Below, piece after piece: positions 12,455-23,599 of a DNA stretch of 64,000 nucleotides. The translations under genes and the position numbers were made by a program. The stretch lies in contig SNVD02013229.1 in assembly GCA_013180625.2 (NCBI GenBank), forward strand, positions 16,455 to 80,454, in the 5' to 3' direction. Origin of the DNA: Boswellia sacra. Taxonomy: Eukaryota > Streptophyta > Magnoliopsida > Sapindales > Burseraceae. The notes under the pieces are model-generated. The model did no database searches and was not told the origin of the DNA. It was given only the letters and a program-made list of their open reading frames with translations. How positions within the stretch are numbered: the first letter of the stretch is position 1; each line of letters begins with the position of its first letter.

Positions 12455-12760
12455 ATGCTGGCATCTCTGACTCAACTTTTATCGGTTTTTGGTGCCGTTT
12501 AAAAAAGCAACGAGAGGTGCAGTGGTTTAAGTTGATGGATCCAGTAAATTTGAAATATTATTTGTAGAAATAAAACACGATTATAATATTTAATCCATGT
12601 ATTTTCATATATTGACAATCAATTCTTATATTCTCTTAGGAGGTGGAGAAATTAGTTCGCCGTTTTGATAAGAATTTGAGGAATGCATTTGGTAAAATAG
12701 CTCAATAAGTTTTTCGAGAACAACACTTGGTCTTGGCTGAAAAAGGGGAGAAGTGGATGA
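12455..12760 (+). pseudogene. Ankyrin/PGG-type membrane protein gene, part upstream of the Copia insertion
   Basis: Two exon pieces are visible. The first ends near 12531 and reads KKQREVQWFK, matching the linker upstream of the PGG domain in plant ankyrin-repeat membrane proteins of the ACD6/ITN1 type. The second starts at 12640 after a pyrimidine tract and TTAG acceptor and reads EVEKLVRRFDKNLRNAFGK, then VFREQHLVLAEKGEKWM up to the Copia target site. A TAA at 12706-12708 interrupts it at a position where the family has a charged residue. The donor after the first exon is not a clean GT. Removing the Copia element and one GATGA copy restores the frame to 18142 (EKWM-KGITNSYM). No ankyrin repeats were found upstream in the window. 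Confidence 0.8.
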
Positions 12761-13322
12761 TGTTACACACAAAAGCTAGATTAAAGCTCTGATACCAATT
12801 GTTGCGTGCAAGACAGAAGCGAATACACAAACATAAACGCATACAACCACAATGACGCTAGCTAATTGAATATAATAATAATAACTATGAGGCAATCAAC
12901 CAACAATGAAAAATACAAAGAACACCAAGATTTAACAGGGTTTGATATTGTTACCTACGTCTTCGGGTGCCACTGAAAAAATTTCCACTATCTTCAAAGA
13001 GAAATTAAAAACTTTTGGGTCACAATACATTCCCATACTATTAGGCCAAACTGCATTTACCAAAATAATTGGGTCAAATCTTAATTACCTTAATAGTTGG
13101 GTAATACTACAAATACCCAAAACCAAAAGGGGGAAAAAGGCTATACAAACTATAGGGTTCTTATTGAAGAACCACACAAATTTAGGGGAGGAGGAGATTT
13201 TTTCAGTGGGGCAAGAAAACATCTCCCACATGGCTTCTTTTATAAGCCAAAATGAGAGCCATTTTTCCACATACAAACGATGTGGGGTTATTTTCCTCAT
13301 ATATATGAGTACAAAACCAACA
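12761..13322 (-). repeat. Copia 3' LTR
   Basis: 562 bp. In element sense it begins TGTTGGTTTTGTACTC (at 13322) and ends TGTAACA (at 12761). Near its 3' end it holds an exact copy of the primer-binding motif TGGTATCAGAGC (12786-12797, minus). The long ORF at 12942-13442 on the plus strand is a chance reading frame in this LTR. Confidence 0.9.
12786..12797 (-). promoter_or_regulatory. Primer-binding-site copy inside the 3' LTR
   Basis: TGGTATCAGAGC on the minus strand, 25 bp inside the LTR terminus rather than outside it. The 5' LTR has the same arrangement at 17597-17608 with one or two changed bases. Confidence 0.85.
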
Positions 13323-13336
13323 AATCTCCACTTGGC
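13323..13336 (-). promoter_or_regulatory. Copia polypurine tract
   Basis: GCCAAGTGGAGATT on the minus strand immediately before the 3' LTR. Primes plus-strand DNA synthesis. The related element at 45.9 kb has AAGGTGGAGATT in the same place. Confidence 0.85.
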
Positions 13337-13439
13337 AAATATGCTGATCGACTACAAAACTCTTTTTTTTCCCATATTCTTTGTCACAACTGCAACGCCT
13401 TCAAATGTGCCCAATGACGTGATCAAATTCCAACAATGT

Positions 13440-16400
13440 TGAACAACTCCAAACAATGACTGAACTTGATTACTATCACAATCTTACTGAACTTATCTGT
13501 GGGATTCTCGGCAGTCCCAATATTCTAAATTAAGATTCTTCCTTTACTAATGATCTCACACACAAAATGATGCTGAACATCAATATGCTTCGTACAGAGA
13601 TGAAATACTGGATTCTTCGCTAAATGAATAGCACTTTGACTGTCATAATAAACGGTGATCTTCTTTTAACCAATTTCCAATTCATCTAGCAATCTCTGTA
13701 ACCAAATAGCTTCTTTCACAAACTCTATAAATGCCATGTACTTTGCCTATGTAGTGGACAAAGCCACCGTAGATTATAAGTAGATTTTCAACTCACTGGT
13801 GCTTTTGGAAGAGTAAATACATAACCGATTGTCGACCGATGTGTATCAAAATCACTAGCATAATCAGAATCAACATATCTAACAACATACTAATCAAATG
13901 GATCACCTTTTTGAAAGACTAAGTCAACATCTAAGATCTTTAATAAATACCATAGAATTTATTTTACTACCTGCTAATGTCCTTTACTAGGATCATGCAT
14001 ATACTTGCTCACAACTCCAACTGCATGTAAAATACATTAGGTTACCAACTAGATTAGATGTACTCTCGTTCCTCACATGTTCTGAGAGATAAAGATATAC
14101 TGAGCTTTATATGAGGAGCAAGTGGGGTACTTACAAGTTTTGACTATTCTGAAATGTCAAACCACTGTAATACCTTCTTTAGATACTGTTTCTTTGTCAA
14201 ACAAATCTTGCCCATTCCTTTATCTCTGCTAATCTCCATACTTAGTATCTTTTTGGCTTCACCAAAATCTTTCATCTCAAACTCTTGATTCAATCGAGTC
14301 TTCAATTTCTCAATTTCCTCGATATTTGTTGAAGCTATCAACTTATCATTAACATACAAGAGTAGATTAATGAAAGAACTATCACGTAGCCTCCGAAAAT
14401 ATGCACATTTATCAAATTTACTTCTTGTGTACCTCTAACTCATCATAAATGGATCAAATTGCTTGTACCACTACCTCATAAATTATTTCAAACCATAAAG
14501 AAATCTTTCCAGCTTGCAAACCAACTTTTCCTTACCAGCAACTTTGAATCCCTCTGGCTGAGTCATATAGATTTCCTTTTCCAAGTCACCAGGTAGAAAT
14601 GCAATTTTTACATTAAGTTGAACTAGTTCCATGTTCATATGAGCTACGAAGATCAACAAAATTCTAATTAAAGAATGTTCCACAACTGGAGAAAATACCT
14701 TATTGTAGTCAATTTCTTTCCTCTGAGTATAGCTTTTTGCCACCAACTATGCCTTGTAATGGACGTCATTCTCGTTAGGAAATTCATCTTTCTTTACATA
14801 TGCCCATTTGCACCCAATTGCCTTGTTACCTTTTGGCAGTTGAGCTCGCTCCCAATTTTCATTCTTCTAAAAAGACTACATCTCTTTGCTCATAGCTATC
14901 TTCCACTGATCAACTTCAAAACATCTTACTGCCATTTTATAAGTGGAAGAAACATCATTATCTGCAATTGGAAGTGCATAGGCCACCATATCAGCAAATC
15001 AATAAGGTCTCCGAGTCTCAAGTCTTGGCCTACTAACTGCAATAGATTTTTGTTGCTGCTAAGGTTCCTGAGTAGAACCTTCTTCATCATCTCCTAAATC
15101 CTCCTTTATCATAGAAGTGTCATTATTTGTCTTAACAGATCTAACTAGGTTCAATGCCGTTGTTTTCGACTCTACCTGCTACTGAGTATGCTTTAACTGT
15201 TGCGAGCATCATTCACCTTTGTCTGGTTTTCTAATTTCTTCAATATAGAAGACTTATCAAATGTCACATCTCTACTAGATATAATCTTCCTATAACTAAG
15301 ACACTAAAGATGATATCCTTTTACTCCAGAAGAAAATCCTAAGAAAAGTGCTTTCTTAGCTCTAGGGTTCAACTTATATTCTTTTATATGATAATATGCA
15401 GTGGAGCCCAAAATATATAAAGAATTATAATTAGAAATAGATTGACTGGACCATACCTTTAATGGAGTTCTATCACCAATAACATCTAAAAGTAAACAAT
15501 TAATGAGATAACACGTATAAGTCACAGCTTTAGCTTAAAATTTCCTGCCCAACCTAGCGTTGGACAATGTACACCAAAATTTCTCTAGCAATGTCTGGTT
15601 GATGCGCTATAACCCCATTCTATTGTGGTATACCTCTAATAATAAAATACCTTTATCTTGATACAATTTCAAAAACTGATCACTACAAAACTCAACACCA
15701 TTATCTGTTCTAGAATGCCTGATATTTTTGCCAATTTGTGTCTCAATCATTTTTTTCCATTTAAGGAAAGACCAAGTACACCATCTTTAGATTCAAGCTA
15801 TAAACCCAAGTTCTTCTGGAAAAAGTCATCAACACATGTAACAAAGTAGTGCCTATCTCCCATAGATGCATTTTGGTAGGTCTTTATAGATCTAAGTGAA
15901 AATAATCAAGAATACCCTTGGTATTATGAATAGCGGTGCCAAATTTTACTCCCTTCTCCTTTCCCAAAACAAAAAGTTCACAAGAGTCTAGCTTGTAGGT
16001 TTTTGCCCCTTTCAATAGGCCTCGTTTCCCCAAACTAAATAAGGCTTTCTTACCTGCATGCTCCAAGCACATATGCTACATTCTAGTAATCTCTGAATTT
16101 GTATCATTGTCAGAAAATATGGCTTCTGATCCAGTTGTTGTACTACCATTATAGTAATACAAGTTGTTTCTCCTCGTCCCTTTCAATACCACTAGAGCCC
16201 CTGAAGTGACCCCCCGAATTCCATCTCAAATAGATATTACACAATCTTTAGATTCCAAGGCTTCCAAAGAGATGAGATTCTTCTTCAACTTTGATACATA
16301 CCTAACATCTATTAGAACTCTATTTAGTCTATCATGATTCCTTAACCGAATCAAACCTATTTCAGTAGTATGGCAAACATTATCATTGCCCATATACATA

Positions 16401-17355
16401 ACTCTACTATCAAGCTCTTCAAAATTAAAAATCCATTCCTTGTGTGGACACATATAATACATAGAACTCAAATCCATAATCCACTTATCTGAACTAAAAG
16501 TGGATAGATGACCAACTAGACATATATCCGAATCACTATCATCCTTACACTCAACTACACATGCATAAAAAATAGCCTTGCCCTTATCTTTCTTTTTTAA
16601 CTTTAGAGCAATCTTTGTTCCAGTGTCTCTTCTCATGACAAAAGGCACACTCATCTTTCCCTAGTCTACCCTCGATCGAGATTTTTCTCTTTTTCCCGAT
16701 TTCTACTTTGGCTACGCCCCTCACTGTCAATGCTTCTACTGACTCATCCCTATGTTCTCTCTGGTCTTTCTTACAAATTTTATAATTTAATAAAGTAGAA
16801 CAAACTTCTTCAAAAGATGGTTTATCTTTCACATGGATGAAAATAATACACAAATGATCTAAGTCATCTGGAAGTGCATCAATCAATAGCATAGCCTTAT
16901 GCTAATCTTTGAAGGCTTCATATAAGTTTAACAAATAAGCAATTAACTTATTAAACTCATCAATATGAGAACTGATGCTCGTATGTGGTTTCAACTGAAG
17001 ACAGAGCAATCTTTTCAACAGATACAGCCAATTCTTATTGCATTTCTTTATATATTTGTTTTCCAGTGCCTTCCATAGGTTACTAACATACGTCTCTTTC
17101 ATGAATGGATACTTCTGTTCTCTCCACAAACAAGAACGAATCAACCCACAAGTTTTTATATTCAACCTATCCTAGCCACTCGCACTAATATCTTCTAGTT
17201 TTGTTTCTTCCAGAACAATATCCAAATCTTGCTGACATAATAAGTGGAAGTTATTTTGACCATAAATTTTTTTCAACATCTATTTTTACATTTATCATTA
17301 TCACTATCTTCTTTGGTATAGATGTCTACTCTGGTACAGACGACGATGATGCCAT
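13440..17355 (-). pseudogene. Copia gag-pol polyprotein, degraded
   Basis: Start MASSSSVPE at 17355. Gag pieces (for example 16902-17165 with SSHIDEFNKLIA) lead to a nucleocapsid knuckle CAFCHEKRHWNKDC near 16640, in which the family Gly before His has become Arg. The protease site that reads D-S-G in the sister copy is here D-L-S (WIMDLSSMYYM near 16480), so the catalytic motif is altered. Integrase remnants lie at about 16072-15304. Reverse transcriptase pieces are at 14483-14746 and 14144-14359; the latter starts MYVNDKL where the active Y-x-D-D motif should be, so the motif is lost. RNase H traces run to about 13440. Multiple stops and shifts. Compared with the copy at 46606-50595 the same domains are recognisable throughout. 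Confidence 0.88.
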
Positions 17356-17556
17356 TACTACCTCTCATAAATAAGCTTGCTACACAAAATTCTCTAATAA
17401 CCAATTTCAAACCAAACTATTATATTTAATAGCTAGCAATCCAAATTCAATGGTCCAGAATAGTAGTAAGTGCTCAAATGATTTACTATACACAAGGAAA
17501 GTTCCCTAAGCATGCATATAATCTTACAAATAGCTACTTATTGTCCTAAACCTAGG

Positions 17557-17568
17557 GCTCTGATACCA
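17557..17568 (-). promoter_or_regulatory. Copia primer-binding site
   Basis: TGGTATCAGAGC on the minus strand, two bases from the 5' LTR end at 17571. Complementary to the 3' end of plant initiator tRNA-Met, the usual primer for Copia reverse transcription. Confidence 0.9.
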
Positions 17569-17570
17569 AT

Positions 17571-18136
17571 TGTTGCGTACCAAAAGCTAAATTAAAGCTC
17601 CTATACCAATTGTTGCGTGTAAGACGAAAGTGATTCCACAAACACAAACGCACTCAACCACAATGATGCTAGCTAAATAAATATAATAATAACAACTATA
17701 AGGCAATCAAGCAACAATGGAAAATATAAAGAACACTGAGATTTAACAAGATTCAATATTGTTACCTATATCCTTGGGCACCGTTAGAAAAACTTTCATC
17801 ATCTTCAAAAAGAAATTACAAACTTTTGGGTTACAATATAAATTCCCATACTATTGGGCCAAAATGCAATTACCCAAATAGTTGGTTCAATTTTAATTAC
17901 CCTAACCGTTGGATAATACTACAAATGCCCAAAACCAAAGGGGGAAAAAATGAACTATACAAACTATGGGGTTCTTCTTGAAGAACCACACAAGTTGGAG
18001 GAGAAGTAGATTTTTTCAATGGGACAAGAAAACATGTCCCACATGGCTTCTTTTATAAGCCAAAATGAGAGCCACTTTTACACACACAAACGATGTAGGA
18101 TTATTTTCCACATACATATGAGCCATAAAGCCAACA
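17571..18136 (-). repeat. Copia 5' LTR
   Basis: 566 bp, TGTTGGCTTT... at 18136 to ...GCAACA at 17571 in element sense. The last 40 bp contain an older-looking LTR end (GCAACA at 17611) followed by a primer-site copy (17597-17608), then the functional end. The 3' LTR has the same extension. Confidence 0.9.
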
Positions 18137-18593
18137 GATGAAAGGTATAACAAATTCTTATATGATTACTTCCACACTCATCTCCACTGTAGTATTTGCT
18201 GTAGCTTTTACTATGCTAGGAGGTAACATAAACGACAAGGGAATTCCAATTTTTTTATGGAAGAATTTGTTCATGGTGTTTGCTATTTCAGATGCACTAG
18301 CTTTGTTTTCTTCATCTGCTTCCTTGTTGATGTTCTTGGCTATTCTAACTACACGATATAGGCTAGAAGATTTCCTTCTAGCACTGCCTAAGAGGTTAAT
18401 TATAGGTCTTAGTTCTCTTTCCATTTCTATAATCACCATGATAGTGGCCTTTGGTGCAATTTTTTTTACTTGTTCTCAAAGACAGATGGCAATGGATTTC
18501 TATCTTGATTATTTTGTTGGCTTCCATTCCAGTAATAACATTTGCAATGCTGCAACTTCCACTGTTTATCCAGATGATCCAGTCAACATATAG
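18137..18593 (+). pseudogene. Ankyrin/PGG-type membrane protein gene, part downstream of the Copia insertion
   Basis: Continues the exon broken at 12760. It reads KGITNSYMITSTLIST then VVFAVAFTMLGGN, the PGG domain, in which the Pro of the family's PGGN is Leu here. Three further hydrophobic segments follow (about residues NLFMVFAISDALALF, LLMFLAILTT and SLSISIITMIVAFGAIFF of the C-terminal part), as in ITN1/ACD6-like proteins that sit in the plasma membrane and act in defence or salt signalling. The stop is TAG at 18591-18593. The C-terminal exon itself is open, but the gene is disrupted by the Copia element and an upstream stop. Confidence 0.85.
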
Positions 18594-19887
18594 ATCCAAA
18601 ATATTCATCAAAAGAAATAATTGATTTCTCTACAAAATGGAAATAACTTGTTTTATCATGATGATGATGTTAATTTTGGAGATTTAGCAGGAATGAGGTG
18701 ATATAAAAGTGTTATTTATGAAACTTACTTAGGTTCTTAAATTTAGTTAAGCTTGTAGGCTTACTTATGACATATTTTGGATCAAAAACCTACTAGAGAA
18801 CCTAAGACAGGATTAGCAGGAAAGAAGTTTGATTTTTGACTTTTGTGTTAAAATTTAAAATGAAGATAGGATTGTATTATTATTTAAAATGACAATGGTT
18901 TGAGATAATATTATATTTAAAAGTACATATTTATAGAACTTCTCCTGTCTGGTCTTCCACAACTTAACAAAGATCCAGACTTAAGACATCAGTTGCCAGA
19001 TGAATCTAATGGTTGACATCTATTTTAAATTAAAATAGTGACAAATAAAATTTATTGGAAGTTTAAAGTTAGGAATAAAAAATATTATCTTTTCATGTTC
19101 TTAATGTTCAGTTTCCCTCTCTCTATCATTTAATCATGTTCAATAAGAGATGAACTTCTCTCTTTTATTCTTTTAATGGCAATAAGAGATGAACTTCTCT
19201 ATTCATTCAATTCCATTGCAAAAGCTCTACTCTATGAAGGTCATTCTAGCTTAATAGTTTTTTACTTTTTACTTTCCTTTTTTCCTTCTCAAAATCAAAC
19301 TATCTTTTCCATTTGTTTCCTTGGATTTTTCACCTTCTCAAAATGACGTCAAATTTTTTTGATTTGTTGCTCATTTTTATTTTAGAATCTTCAGATCTAA
19401 GAATCCCGTAACCATTATCTTAACAAAATTTAAAAAAAAAAAAGATGGTATGATAATTTCTTTGTCCGTAAACCTCAAAAATTGAGATCACAATCTACAT
19501 AGGTCTATTCCATGAAATTCTACTTAAATGGCAAAATTTTGAAATGACTCTAACATTCCACATTGCGTTGAAAAGAAATAGAGGTGATCTGAAGAAAAAA
19601 GATTTTAACTTTCATGGTTACTGCAAAACATATATTACTATTAGAGAAACTAGTGAGAGAAAGCAAGGAGAAAGAGAAAGAGGATAACAATTTAATAATG
19701 AATAAAGGCATAAATTAAGATACATTATTTTTTATAGATGTAAGGGAAGTGTTTTAGGGCATTTGACAATTAATTAATAAAGATAATAGCTATATGTTTA
19801 TTTTAAATTACAAATTAGTTTTCAACCATTAGATTAACCTGATGGTAGATGTTATAAGTTCAGATCTTTATTGAGACCGCATGGGAG

Positions 19888-19889
<2 letters not shown>

Positions 19890-19940
<51 letters not shown>

Positions 19941-20040
19941 GTCTCTCTTTCTCTGTGTGTGTGTGTGTGTGTGCACAGAGAGAGAGAGAGAGAAGAGAAA
20001 ACGCGCAAACACATACAAAGAGAGAGAGAGAGAGAGAGAG
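19890..20040. repeat. (CT)n-(GT)n-(AG)n-(GA)n compound microsatellite
   Basis: About 50 bp of CT repeats (19890-19955), a GT run (to 19972), then AG/GA runs (19977-19993 and 20019-20040). The CT and AG halves are complementary, so the tract could fold into a hairpin. ORFs across it are pure Ser-Leu or Arg-Glu repeats and are not genes. Confidence 0.92.
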
Positions 20041-20115
20041 TTTTTCTCTCCTCTGGACTCCTAGAGCTAACGTTTTATCTGGACCAAAATTTGCAGCCAT
20101 TGGATTCATCCAACG
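20041..20115 (+). repeat. Inverted repeat, left arm
   Basis: Matches the reverse complement of 20665-20737: shared segments include GGACTCC, AACGTTT, ACCAAAATTTGCA and CCATTGGAT. The arms enclose about 550 bp and may be the termini of a non-autonomous DNA element or foldback. Confidence 0.65.
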
Positions 20116-20664
20116 AATAATATTCATAGGCTATGGAATCTTCATTCTCCGTCGTCTTCTCCCTCTCTTCTCTCTTTTGACTCTTACTTTCCCCATATCT
20201 CAGCAAGTCTTACCAATACTTTGAAACTATCATTCTCTTTTTCCTTGTATTTGCAATATTATTTCTTTTAGCCATCTTAGGACTTTACAACATGATGACT
20301 TATGAGTACAATGAGAAGTGCTTTTGTAATAGAACAATTTCAATCTCTTAATTTCTTCATATAGTGTTATGACAAATATGGTAAAGAATTAAAGTACTAA
20401 AGAGGAGTTTCTTACGCCAGTTACATATAGAGATTGTTAAAAGATAGGTTTGTCAATTAAATCATTCGATTTAATCCATATTTAGTTTCAATTCTAAATG
20501 GGGATCTATCAACCATAATATTTATCATGGAAAAGTCTTTAAAATGTAACCCATTGGTGTAATGTGGACTAGAAGTTGGGGACAGAAGTGAAGAACAAAA
20601 AAAAGTAGCAAAGAAAGAGAGGGAAGACGATATAGTAGGTTCTTTTTTTTTACAAATTTTATCC

Positions 20665-20737
20665 GTTGGATTCATCCAATGGTTGCAAATTTTGGTTTGG
20701 ATGAAACGTTAACTTCGGGAGTCCGGATGAGAGAAAT
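20665..20737 (-). repeat. Inverted repeat, right arm
   Basis: Partner of 20041-20115; roughly 80% identical by eye over about 70 bp. Confidence 0.65.
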
Positions 20738-20819
20738 ATATATCTCAAATGGCCCGTAAACAAGTAAGATTATTAGCAACACAAATTTGGCTAGTTTCAG
20801 ATTCTTGAGGCAAAATCAG

Positions 20820-21316
20820 CTATTTGCTTTGTGATTGTTTTTCCTATATAAATGGAATAGTACTAGTATAGAAATACTTTTCTGTATAATGAATGGCACT
20901 AATAGAAAAGAAATATCTAAGACGAAAATTTAATTTTGGCCCGAATAAAACCGTATACTCTTTAGGAGACAATTATGAATTTGTAGTCATTGGGACTAGT
21001 TTCTTTTGATACGTTTCTTATGGCCTTGGACTTTTTTGAGATATCTTATTGATGAATACAACTTGTACAAGGAAGAACATTAATTCTAAAAGATAAAATT
21101 AAAGCAATGAGCACTAATGAGAGGAAAGGGAAAAGCCTAAGAATAAAGTCTTCACAAAATAGTGATTATATCTAAAGAGAGAGTGTACAAAAAATTCTAC
21201 TATATAATTATAACAAAGGGCTAGAAAGAGTGCTAGGAGGATATAATTTGAGCAAATATTATTGTACGACAGGGATATAGAAATTGATGCAGTTTATTCA
21301 ATAGCACCATTGTTGT
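20820..21316. repeat. Tandem-duplicated locus, copy A (left piece)
   Basis: Aligns with 28955-29460 (for example GTTTCTTTTGAT, then AAGCC(T/C)AAGAA and TTGTACG/TTGTACA). Copy A continues at 27445 once the Copia element between them is removed. I could not identify a product. Confidence 0.7.
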
Positions 21317-23190
21317 TGTTATAATATATGGTGGCTTCTCACTGATGCATTCGAAACTAGCAAGTATACTAGTCGCACAAGTAATAAAGTGATAAGTAAG
21401 ATATCGTTCCCACGAGGATTGATTCTAATTGAATTTGTTATTTCCAGCAAAAATTAACTAAATGGGGGGTTTTGTTGGTTGATTAACTAGATGAAAAACT
21501 GAATACGACGGTAATTAATGAATAACACAATGCAGAAGTTAATTGAAATGGGAATTAATCAATGATAGAAATCTGGTTAAGGGATCATTCTCCACCACAA
21601 GATATGGATTTGCGAATTAATTGTAGAATTATCATCCAATTACACCATTGAAATTATCAACCGTAGATAACAATAAGCTCTGTTATCCCAATCTTTCCTT
21701 ACTTTGTTGTTAAATAAAACAGGCTCTTTATTTAATCTCTATCCATTAAACAACCTAGAACAAGCTCTCTAAATTTAATTCAATGGATGCATTACGATAA
21801 GAAAGATAGGTTGATCTAAGCAATAAACACACAAGCTCGGATTATTTAACTTAGGTTATATTCTCCAATTGCAATCTCTGATCACAACTTTGCTACTAAT
21901 GATTAGAAATTCAAGACAATTACGGATCAAGATTTCTAGTCTAGCAATAGACAATATCCAGATTATATTCAGTTGGCCACCCAAATACAATCCAGCAAGC
22001 AATCATAAGCATTAAACATGGGAAAATACAAGCAACTTCAATTAGAGAATTGGATAACAACTTCTTGCACAATCAACTTACAAAAGTCATATCAGGGGCT
22101 TTGAAATCCCCTCAACCAATTCAGATTCAGTTACACATGTTTAAGAACGTGGTAAATACAATACAACATGGAGACATTCCAGAAAATGAAAGGGAAGGGA
22201 AAAACTTAGCAAATTTGATGTAATTCTCTTTGGATTGTAGTTCTTCCTCTTTCCAAGCTTCTTTCTCCTTCAAGAACTCCAGGAGATGAAAGAATTCCAG
22301 AGCTGCAGCCTCCACCACGTTCTCCCCTCTTCAAGTTATTCAAATAAAACCCTAAAATATGTTTATATACTCTGCTACAGTAACCTGCTACAGTGTCCTG
22401 TATTATACATGCTATAGTTATTTGTGGAATTACATTTCTACACTTCTCACACTGTTTTGATTATAACTTTCAGTTCATTGAATGGATTTATGAACCGTAA
22501 ATTTCTCTAGAAAGACTTTGAGAGCTTTCCAACGGTATATAACATGTTATCCGATTCATTGTATATCAATACAATTAAATCCCAGAAGATGGTTGACTAG
22601 CAGAGGTGAAAATGAAGGGTTTTACTTCACTTTGGTGCAAGTACCTCCAAAACTCCTACAAACATCAAAACCACACAAAAACATAAAAATACCAAGGATT
22701 ATAGCAAAGAAACATAGATGAATTGATATAAAAATGATAGATAAATAGACACCTATCACTCACCACTCTAATATTTGTTGTGTCCTCTTGTTATTGGTCC
22801 AAATCGAAGACAGTTACCATTGGTCATTAGATGCAGCAAAAATCTTCTCATTGGTTCACAAATTGGCGCAATTTAATTGATTGAAGTTTTGGCAACTTAT
22901 AATTGGATAATTTGAGAACTTAAGGCAGTGAACTTGTTCTATAAATACCCCGTCTTAGTTTTGTATTTGTGTGTGCATATCCTAGTAATAAATGCTTCCT
23001 GATTTCTCTCCTTTTGTTTCATTTCTTTCTTGCCAATTTCTCTTTTCTCCTTAATACTTCCTCACAGCCCTACTAGCCTTATTGAATACTATTTCCTCTT
23101 CATAAATTGAGTGCCCTAGCATTTTATCAATCTATAATATATTTATATATTTACACAATCTGTAGCATACTTTTTACTTATATTATAATA
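21317..23190 (+). repeat. Left LTR of the gag-only Copia, split by a solo Gypsy LTR
   Basis: 21317-21342 and 22764-23190 join into about 453 bp that aligns with the right LTR 26985-27444 along its length (shared TTGTTATTGGTCCAAA, GATGCAGCAAAAATCTT and others). Confidence 0.88.
21343..22758 (-). repeat. Solo LTR of a Tat/Athila-type Gypsy family
   Basis: 1416 bp, TGATG...CTATCA on the plus strand, flanked by target duplication CTCAC (21338-21342 and 22759-22763), with no internal region. It is nearly identical to the 3' LTR at 57090-58509, which fixes its orientation as minus. Solo LTRs arise by recombination between the two LTRs of one element. A short minus-strand ORF (22127-22318) starting MVEAAALEFFHLLEFLKEK is conserved in the other LTR. 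Confidence 0.92.
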
Positions 23191-23203
23191 GGTTATCAGC
23201 ACG
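23191..23203 (+). promoter_or_regulatory. Primer-binding site of the gag-only Copia
   Basis: GGTTATCAGCACG directly after the left LTR; a variant of the tRNA-complementary TGGTATCAG type site. Confidence 0.7.
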
Positions 23204-23599
23204 AAGTGCTCTATTAGTGTGTTTTATTGCTTTGGTTATATAAATATGTCTTTTATATGTTGTGTTATCTAACTGACTATTTTATGAGTATACTCTGTAG
23301 TTGTCATTAAATTGGATCCTCCACATCAGAAAATAAAATTATTCTGTTATTTTGTTTTCTCTTGTTATTGTTTCTTTGTGATATAGGTAAAATTAGAAAC
23401 AAGTAAGCCTGGTTTAAGATCATCAGTGTTTACTTGTATGATTATATACATGACAAGGAAATTTTTGCAAAAAAGACTATAAGTCAAAGGAGACTGGGTT
23501 TTAAGGAGGCTTTATCCCTACCAGCCTTTCCTGGAGTATTTAATTATACGAACACTTACTACTAATCTGGGTTATTATTTACTTTGAATTATTGGAAAG

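Larger units (their letters stand above)
12761..18136 (-). mobile_element. Tnt1-like Copia retrotransposon inserted in the PGG gene
   Basis: A minus-strand element with two LTRs (12761-13322 and 17571-18136) and a 5-bp target duplication GATGA at 12756-12760 and 18137-18141. In its own direction the order is 5' LTR, primer-binding site (17557-17568, complementary to initiator tRNA-Met), gag, protease, integrase, reverse transcriptase, RNase H, polypurine tract (13323-13336) and 3' LTR. The order integrase before reverse transcriptase defines Copia. It belongs to the same family as the element at 45888-51253, judged from near-identical gag and pol segments. All frames carry stops and shifts, so it cannot move by itself. 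Confidence 0.93.
18594..20820. other. Gene-poor interval with repeats
   Basis: No gene seen. A 20-bp direct repeat AATAAGAGATGAACTTCTCT occurs at about 19143 and 19180. Short segments at 18993-19020 and 19824-19855 match as inverted copies around CTAATGGTTGA, suggesting the ends of an old inverted-repeat element. The (CT)n block and the 20.0/20.7-kb inverted repeat are listed separately. Confidence 0.5.

Noticed and set aside
12942..13442. 166-codon plus-strand ORF
   Set aside because: It lies in and just beyond the Copia 3' LTR, antisense to the element, and has no recognisable domain.
17557..17568. tRNA-like sequence
   Set aside because: Only the 12-bp tRNA-complementary primer site is present, not a tRNA gene.
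19852..20224. ORFs across the (CT)n/(GA)n tract
   Set aside because: Low-complexity Ser-Leu, Val-Cys and Arg-Glu runs created by the microsatellite.
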